A stretch of DNA of 51,610 bases, from IMG/VR virus record IMGVR_UViG_3300021142_001969, positions 1-51,610 of that record; one strand, written 5' to 3'. This DNA comes from a virus. Below are positions 47,961 through 51,610 of the stretch, piece after piece (within the stretch, counting starts at the first letter, position 1; each line of letters starts with the position of its first letter). The notes beneath the pieces were generated by a model. The model did no database searches. It was not told the DNA's origin and saw only the letters and a list, made by a program, of their open reading frames with translations. The position numbers were made by a program, and so were the translations under genes.

Positions 47961-49361
47961 ATGGAAACTTTACAAAACAATCAGGTAGCGATAATCAATA
48001 ACTCAATAGAGATATTCCGTTCTGCTCCTGAAATTCTAAAGGCTAATCAGGACCGTACAAGCAAAGCATTAGTAGTAGGTAACAGCGTACTGGAGCAGTT
48101 CCAGAATGCCTGGGATATTGAGGATGAAAGCGAAAGAATGGCAGCACTTGCCATTGCAGATGAAAGAGCCAATAAATATCTGGTTAACTGTGGTACAGCT
48201 CTGAAGGAGGAAAAAGAAACGAGAGCGGCCATTACACAAATGATGGATGAGTTTAAAAAGATGTTTACCAATGCAGAGAATGATATTGACAAATCAAAGT
48301 CTAATACTATTCCTGCCAAGATTCAAACGAACCGTGATACTTATGTTGCTGAAGCTGCTAAAATAGCAGACCGTAAACGCAAGGAAGCAGAAAGAGAAGC
48401 AGAAAAGAAAAGAGAGGTGATAAGTTTAAAAGCTGCTGTTGAAACTAGATTTTCTGCATATCTGAACGATCATATCCTGAAAGCTAAACAATGGCTACAA
48501 GAAAAGGTGAACGCATTACAGTTGGAAGGCTTCGCTGATGCAGCAGCAGAGATAAGATTATGGGAACCAACCTATACAGAAAAGCATTTTAATTCCTTTA
48601 ATCCAAGTTTGTATTCTACACTTCAAACAAAGGAAGAACTGGATGCAATTGCTAATGAGGTTTTATCAACTAAGTTTTTAACTGCTAAGGATTCTTATGT
48701 TACTCAGATGATAGAATATAAAAAAGAGCTTGTTGATAAGATTCCTTCTAAGCATCAGGAACTTAAGGAAGCAAAACGTCTGGCAGATGAAAAAGAACGT
48801 CAGAGGATTGAGCGGGAAAAAGCTGAAGCTAAACGTAAGGAAGAACTGGAAAGAGCAAATGCTGAAGAAAGAGAAGCCTTAGCAAAAAAACAAGCTGCAG
48901 AACGCGAGGAAGAAGCTAAAAAGCAGGCTGAATTGAAACTGCAACAGGAAGCGGCTGAAAAAGAAAAGAAGGAAAGAGAGGAAGCTGAAGCTGCATTGTT
49001 ACTTAATCAAACAGAACAGGCAAATAAAGAAGCGGAGCAAGCTATTGAATTGAGCCGTCAGGGTGAGGAAACAATGGTACTATTTGAAAAGGAGGCAACA
49101 CTTGCTGAAGCAGTAAGCACATCTGAATCAAGACAGGGATATGAGATTGTTATCCTTCATCCGGTTGCATGTACTCAAATATTCGCTTTATGGTTTGAGA
49201 ATGAAGGAAAGAATCTGCCAGTTGATAAGATTCTCAATACTAAAATTGATCAGATGAAGACTTGGGCCGAAAAGTTTGCTTTGAAAACAGGTACCAAGAT
49301 TGAGAGCAAGTTACTTCAGTATCAGGATTCATTTAAAGCTGTAAACAGAAAAGCTAAGTAA
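47961..49361 (+). CDS. Long coiled-coil protein between RecT and RecE-like genes
   Basis: The 466-residue protein has a helical N-terminal half, a long Glu/Lys/Ala coiled coil (about 255-350, with EAKRKEELERANAEEREALA) and a compact C-terminal domain (GYEIVILHPVACTQIFALWF). No Walker motif is present, so it is not an SMC ATPase. Its place between an annealing protein and an exonuclease suggests an accessory role in recombination, such as bridging or loading. Confidence 0.6.
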   Translation: METLQNNQVAIINNSIEIFRSAPEILKANQDRTSKALVVGNSVLEQFQNAWDIEDESERMAALAIADERANKYLVNCGTALKEEKETRAAITQMMDEFKKMFTNAENDIDKSKSNTIPAKIQTNRDTYVAEAAKIADRKRKEAEREAEKKREVISLKAAVETRFSAYLNDHILKAKQWLQEKVNALQLEGFADAAAEIRLWEPTYTEKHFNSFNPSLYSTLQTKEELDAIANEVLSTKFLTAKDSYVTQMIEYKKELVDKIPSKHQELKEAKRLADEKERQRIEREKAEAKRKEELERANAEEREALAKKQAAEREEEAKKQAELKLQQEAAEKEKKEREEAEAALLLNQTEQANKEAEQAIELSRQGEETMVLFEKEATLAEAVSTSESRQGYEIVILHPVACTQIFALWFENEGKNLPVDKILNTKIDQMKTWAEKFALKTGTKIESKLLQYQDSFKAVNRKAK

Positions 49362-49363
49362 TC

Positions 49364-50020
49364 ATGGAACTGAACTACTACGCAAGACCAGAAGTGTCCA
49401 ACTCAGAGTTGGGATGGTTGGAGAAATATTTCCTGCCTCAGTCATTCGTGATTGATCTGGAAGCTGCGTATCGTTTTGGTTCATTACTAGATGCTATGAT
49501 TACAGAGCCGGCTTTGGTAGATTACTACAAGTTCACCTGTTCTGGCATCCAGTATTCAAAGGAAGAGTTTCAGAAGGCAGAAGCTATGAAGAAAGTATTT
49601 TTTGCTGACAACTTCTGCAAGTCATTAGCTGCTCAATGTGATATGCAGAAAGTTTCTATCAAGAAGGACTGGCCAATCACTTATGAAGGTTTTCAGTTTG
49701 CTATGGATGTACGTTGCAAGTGGGATTTCTTCGCCCCTAAGATTGATTTATCAGGTGACTTAAAAACAACAGCCTGCACTACTCAGAAGCAATTTGAGGA
49801 AAGTATTCTGCATTACAATTATGATAGGCAGGCAGCCTGGTATATGGATATTGAAAATAAATCAAACTTCATCTTCATAGGTATCAGCAAGGTAAATTTC
49901 AAGATATTCAAAGTGCCATTAAAAAGAGGCAGTGAATTGTATAAAAGTGGAAAGGCTAAGTATCAGGAATTAGCTTTCAGATACTGGTATTTATTCGGTG
50001 ATTTAAAACTTGCTGCATAA
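49364..50020 (+). CDS. RecE-like PD-(D/E)XK exonuclease
   Basis: The 218-residue nuclease has the order of RecE/DUF3799 enzymes: YYARPEVSNSELGWLE, AYRFGSLLDAMITEP (probable D of the helix), MDVRCKWDFF, then GDLKTT with Asp-x-Lys as the PD-ExK core, and YDRQAAWYMD as motif IV (Q-x3-Y). It would chew one strand at double-strand ends so that RecT can anneal. It starts two bases after the coiled-coil gene and overlaps the next gene by one base. Confidence 0.8.
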   Translation: MELNYYARPEVSNSELGWLEKYFLPQSFVIDLEAAYRFGSLLDAMITEPALVDYYKFTCSGIQYSKEEFQKAEAMKKVFFADNFCKSLAAQCDMQKVSIKKDWPITYEGFQFAMDVRCKWDFFAPKIDLSGDLKTTACTTQKQFEESILHYNYDRQAAWYMDIENKSNFIFIGISKVNFKIFKVPLKRGSELYKSGKAKYQELAFRYWYLFGDLKLAA

Positions 50021-50484
50021 TGAGAGAGCTGATAATTTACATGTGCAATAATAGTATTCTTAATATGGATGAGTTTAAACAGCTTTTCTATGGATTGAAG
50101 AATGGTAAATACCATATCACTATTAAGGATGCTAGAAAGAGATCCATTCCACAGAACAGATATTACAGAGGTGTGGTGGTGCCCATTGTCAGAGCAGGAT
50201 TATACGAAGCTGGTTATGATGAAGTAAAAACCAATGAAGATGCACATGAAGTTCTAAAGGGATTATTCCATAAAAAAGATATTGTAAACAAACAGACAGG
50301 TGATGTGATTACAACGGTTCTAAGTACAACAGAGTTCTCAATACCTGAGTTTGATAACTATATTGAAAGGATTTGCAAATGGGCTGCAGAGTTTTTAGGA
50401 GTGGTGATTCCTGCACCTAATCAGGTTTATGTTGAATATATTGATTGGGTAAAAACAATACTGGAGCATGAAATTGAAAAGTGA
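50020..50484 (+). CDS. NinB-like recombination accessory protein (tentative)
   Basis: The 154-residue protein has IKDARKRSIPQNRYYRGVVVP near 36-55, similar to the (K/R)-R-S-x-x-Q-N-R-Y-Y pattern of NinB and related phage proteins, then a helical domain ending in a WAAEFLGVVIPAPNQ element. NinB/Orf proteins bind single-stranded DNA and help recombinases. Later in-frame Met codons (50041, 50065) could be the true start. Located right after RecE-like, which fits. Confidence 0.55.
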   Translation: MRELIIYMCNNSILNMDEFKQLFYGLKNGKYHITIKDARKRSIPQNRYYRGVVVPIVRAGLYEAGYDEVKTNEDAHEVLKGLFHKKDIVNKQTGDVITTVLSTTEFSIPEFDNYIERICKWAAEFLGVVIPAPNQVYVEYIDWVKTILEHEIEK

Positions 50485-50746
50485 TGTTAAGAGTGCATTC
50501 AGTAACAAGCTGTATGGAAAGAAAGGTGACGAGGTTACTGTACTCAGCGATAGAGGTAATGTTATGATAGTTGAAGGCTCTGAAAAGAATCGATTTACAG
50601 TTTTGAAATCACAGCTTACAGACATGCCAGTTGAATTAAAAGAAGAAATAATAACTGTACCTGATGCTACAGTTCAACATAAAATTAATCGGGAACCGGT
50701 ATCAAGAAAAAAGGCGGTGCCCATAAATCAAAAAACACTGTTTTAA
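50468..50746 (+). CDS. Small protein with SH3-like N-terminus and clamp-motif C-terminus
   Basis: The 92-residue protein has a beta-barrel-like start (GKKGDEVTVLSDRGNVMIVEG) and a disordered basic tail ending exactly in QKTLF. Q-x-x-L-F is the consensus by which proteins bind the bacterial sliding clamp DnaN. The neighbour downstream has a similar motif. It may tether to the host clamp. Overlaps the upstream gene by 17 bases. Confidence 0.55.
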   Translation: MKLKSDVKSAFSNKLYGKKGDEVTVLSDRGNVMIVEGSEKNRFTVLKSQLTDMPVELKEEIITVPDATVQHKINREPVSRKKAVPINQKTLF

Positions 50747-50747
50747 A

Positions 50748-51248
50748 ATGAATGTAAAAATTAAAAAGGCAAAAATCAAAGATGATCTGTTCCTTGATGT
50801 GGAGTACACAGAAAATTTAGAAGGGCATACAAAGAAGGACACTAAGCTTTCTTGCACTGTTCCGGTTCATGAAGATTTAAAGGCTTCATTTGACAAGCTG
50901 CACAGACATCTGGCCATACTTTGTGATGAAGTAACCGAGCCTAAGAAAAAAGAGTTTGCAACTTCTTTCTTTCCCGACTTCTCTGCCAGAGGCTTCTCTA
51001 TCGGTGGTAATGATGAGAACGAAGGAGTAACTATTTCAGGTTGGAAAGAAGGAAAGTTTGGTTCCGTTAATCTGAATTCTCCTTTTAAAAAGTATGAGGA
51101 TGCTGATTATCCTTTTATCAGTCAGTTAGGTGAAGATATTGCTGCTGCTATCTATGAGGTTGAACAATATCTGTTTGTCGGCAAGAGAGCACCGGAGAAA
51201 CAGTTATCACTTGAATTCAATAATGGAGCTAATGATGATGGTATTTAA
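50748..51248 (+). CDS. Hypothetical protein with a QLSLEF clamp-like motif, 166 aa
   Basis: Not recognised. The body is alpha/beta with VEYTENLEGHTKKDTKLSCT and GVTISGWKEGKFG. Near the C-terminus, in an otherwise disordered tail, is QLSLEF, which fits the hexapeptide form of the DnaN-binding motif. It lies in the recombination and replication operon next to another gene ending in such a motif. Confidence 0.5.
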   Translation: MNVKIKKAKIKDDLFLDVEYTENLEGHTKKDTKLSCTVPVHEDLKASFDKLHRHLAILCDEVTEPKKKEFATSFFPDFSARGFSIGGNDENEGVTISGWKEGKFGSVNLNSPFKKYEDADYPFISQLGEDIAAAIYEVEQYLFVGKRAPEKQLSLEFNNGANDDGI

Positions 51249-51259
51249 AATAATAACTG

Positions 51260-51490
51260 ATGCAACTATCTCCACAAAAAGTACACCGTAAGATATTAGG
51301 ATTCCTGGATCAGAATGGTTATGTAATTCATATCAATCGGGTGGAAGCTAAACGGTTTGAATTGCAGGAAAACTTCCAGATCATCCGGAAGTACAAGAAA
51401 AGAGATAGTTGCAATAAGTACATCAAAAAATTATACAATAAAATTAAATCTGAACAAGATGGCAAAAGCAAAGAAAACAGTAGAACATAA
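51260..51490 (+). CDS. Hypothetical basic protein, 76 aa
   Basis: Not recognised. Very basic (KVHRKILGF, RKYKKRDSCNKYIKKLYNKIK), likely nucleic-acid binding. Its last 32 bases overlap the start of the ParB-like gene in another frame, linking the recombination genes to the replication genes across the circular junction. Confidence 0.5.
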   Translation: MQLSPQKVHRKILGFLDQNGYVIHINRVEAKRFELQENFQIIRKYKKRDSCNKYIKKLYNKIKSEQDGKSKENSRT

Positions 51491-51610
51491 GGAACTAAGT
51501 GTTTTGACTATATCACCGATATTAATGGTATCAATCCTTCCAAGCAAAAATAATCCTCGTAAGAGTATTAACGAGGATTCAATTAAAGAGCTTGCTGATA
51601 GTATGCAAGT
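51459..51610 (+). CDS. ParB-like protein, 5' part (continues at position 1)
   Basis: The ATG at 51459 gives the natural N-terminus MAKAKKTVEHKELSVL. The frame runs off the right edge, and because 51493 equals position 1, continues as the gene ending at 1538. This recovers 15 residues missing from the left-hand piece and proves that the two edges belong together. Confidence 0.88.
   Translation, partial: MAKAKKTVEHKELSVLTISPILMVSILPSKNNPRKSINEDSIKELADSMQ
51493..51610. repeat. Right copy of the 118-bp end redundancy
   Basis: Matches bases 1-118 with one mismatch (A at 51510 against G at 18). Confidence 0.9.

Overview
The window is one complete, circular (or circularly permuted) genome of a temperate siphovirus that infects a member of the Bacteroidota. 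Bases 51493-51610 repeat bases 1-118 with a single mismatch. The gene cut at the left edge begins at 51459 near the right edge, so the non-redundant genome is about 51,492 bp. A Bacteroidota host, probably of the Sphingobacteriia/Chitinophagia type, is inferred from several signs: promoters of the TAnnTTTG type, no clear Shine-Dalgarno sites, AT-rich coding sequence, signal peptides ending in AQ or GQ, a DUF4468 gene, and an attP that carries the 3' half of a tRNA-Arg(TCT).

Layout. (1) Early rightward operon, 43708 to the right edge and on from 1 to 13391: a Cro-like HTH protein, small accessory genes, a long block of structured RNA with a tRNA(CAT), RecT, a coiled-coil protein, a RecE-like nuclease, a ParB-like protein, a SNF2 helicase, a replication initiator carrying six 12-bp iterons, a DnaC-like loader, a DUF1064 nuclease, many small unknowns, a second SNF2 helicase and an IbrB/IbrA-like pair. 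Two terminators close it at 13391-13465. (2) Late rightward region, 13847-40438: a ParB-methyltransferase fusion, small and large terminase, portal, protease, HK97-type capsid, connectors, tail tube, tape measure, a tail protein with Ig-like domains, a collar-type fibre, an exported repeat protein, and a lysis cassette (holin candidates, a one-piece spanin, an exported nuclease, a lysozyme-like endolysin). (3) Leftward lysogeny region, 43599-40498: CI/LexA-like repressor, small membrane protein, exported DUF4468 protein, HTH protein, attP and tyrosine integrase.

Regulation. Four copies of one 19-bp palindrome (AATACATA-N3-TATGTATT) sit at the starts of late units. Three of them overlap a perfect TAnnTTTG box, which suggests one phage-wide switch for late genes. 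The lysis/lysogeny switch has two AAACATTTGTTT operators 21 bp apart. attP is flanked by two near-identical 19-bp repeats, each about 104-106 bp from the core centre, as expected of integrase arm sites. The prophage end brings its own terminator directly after the rebuilt tRNA-Arg.

The most unusual part is 45206-46165. It holds a 660-bp gene-free stretch of stem-loops, an initiator-like tRNA with a non-initiator anticodon stem, and three consecutive RNA elements of the same design (closing stem, two internal hairpins, T-tail). Two of them keep their pairing through compensatory base changes, which is direct evidence for a conserved structured RNA family. All functions are assigned by reading motifs; no database search was run.
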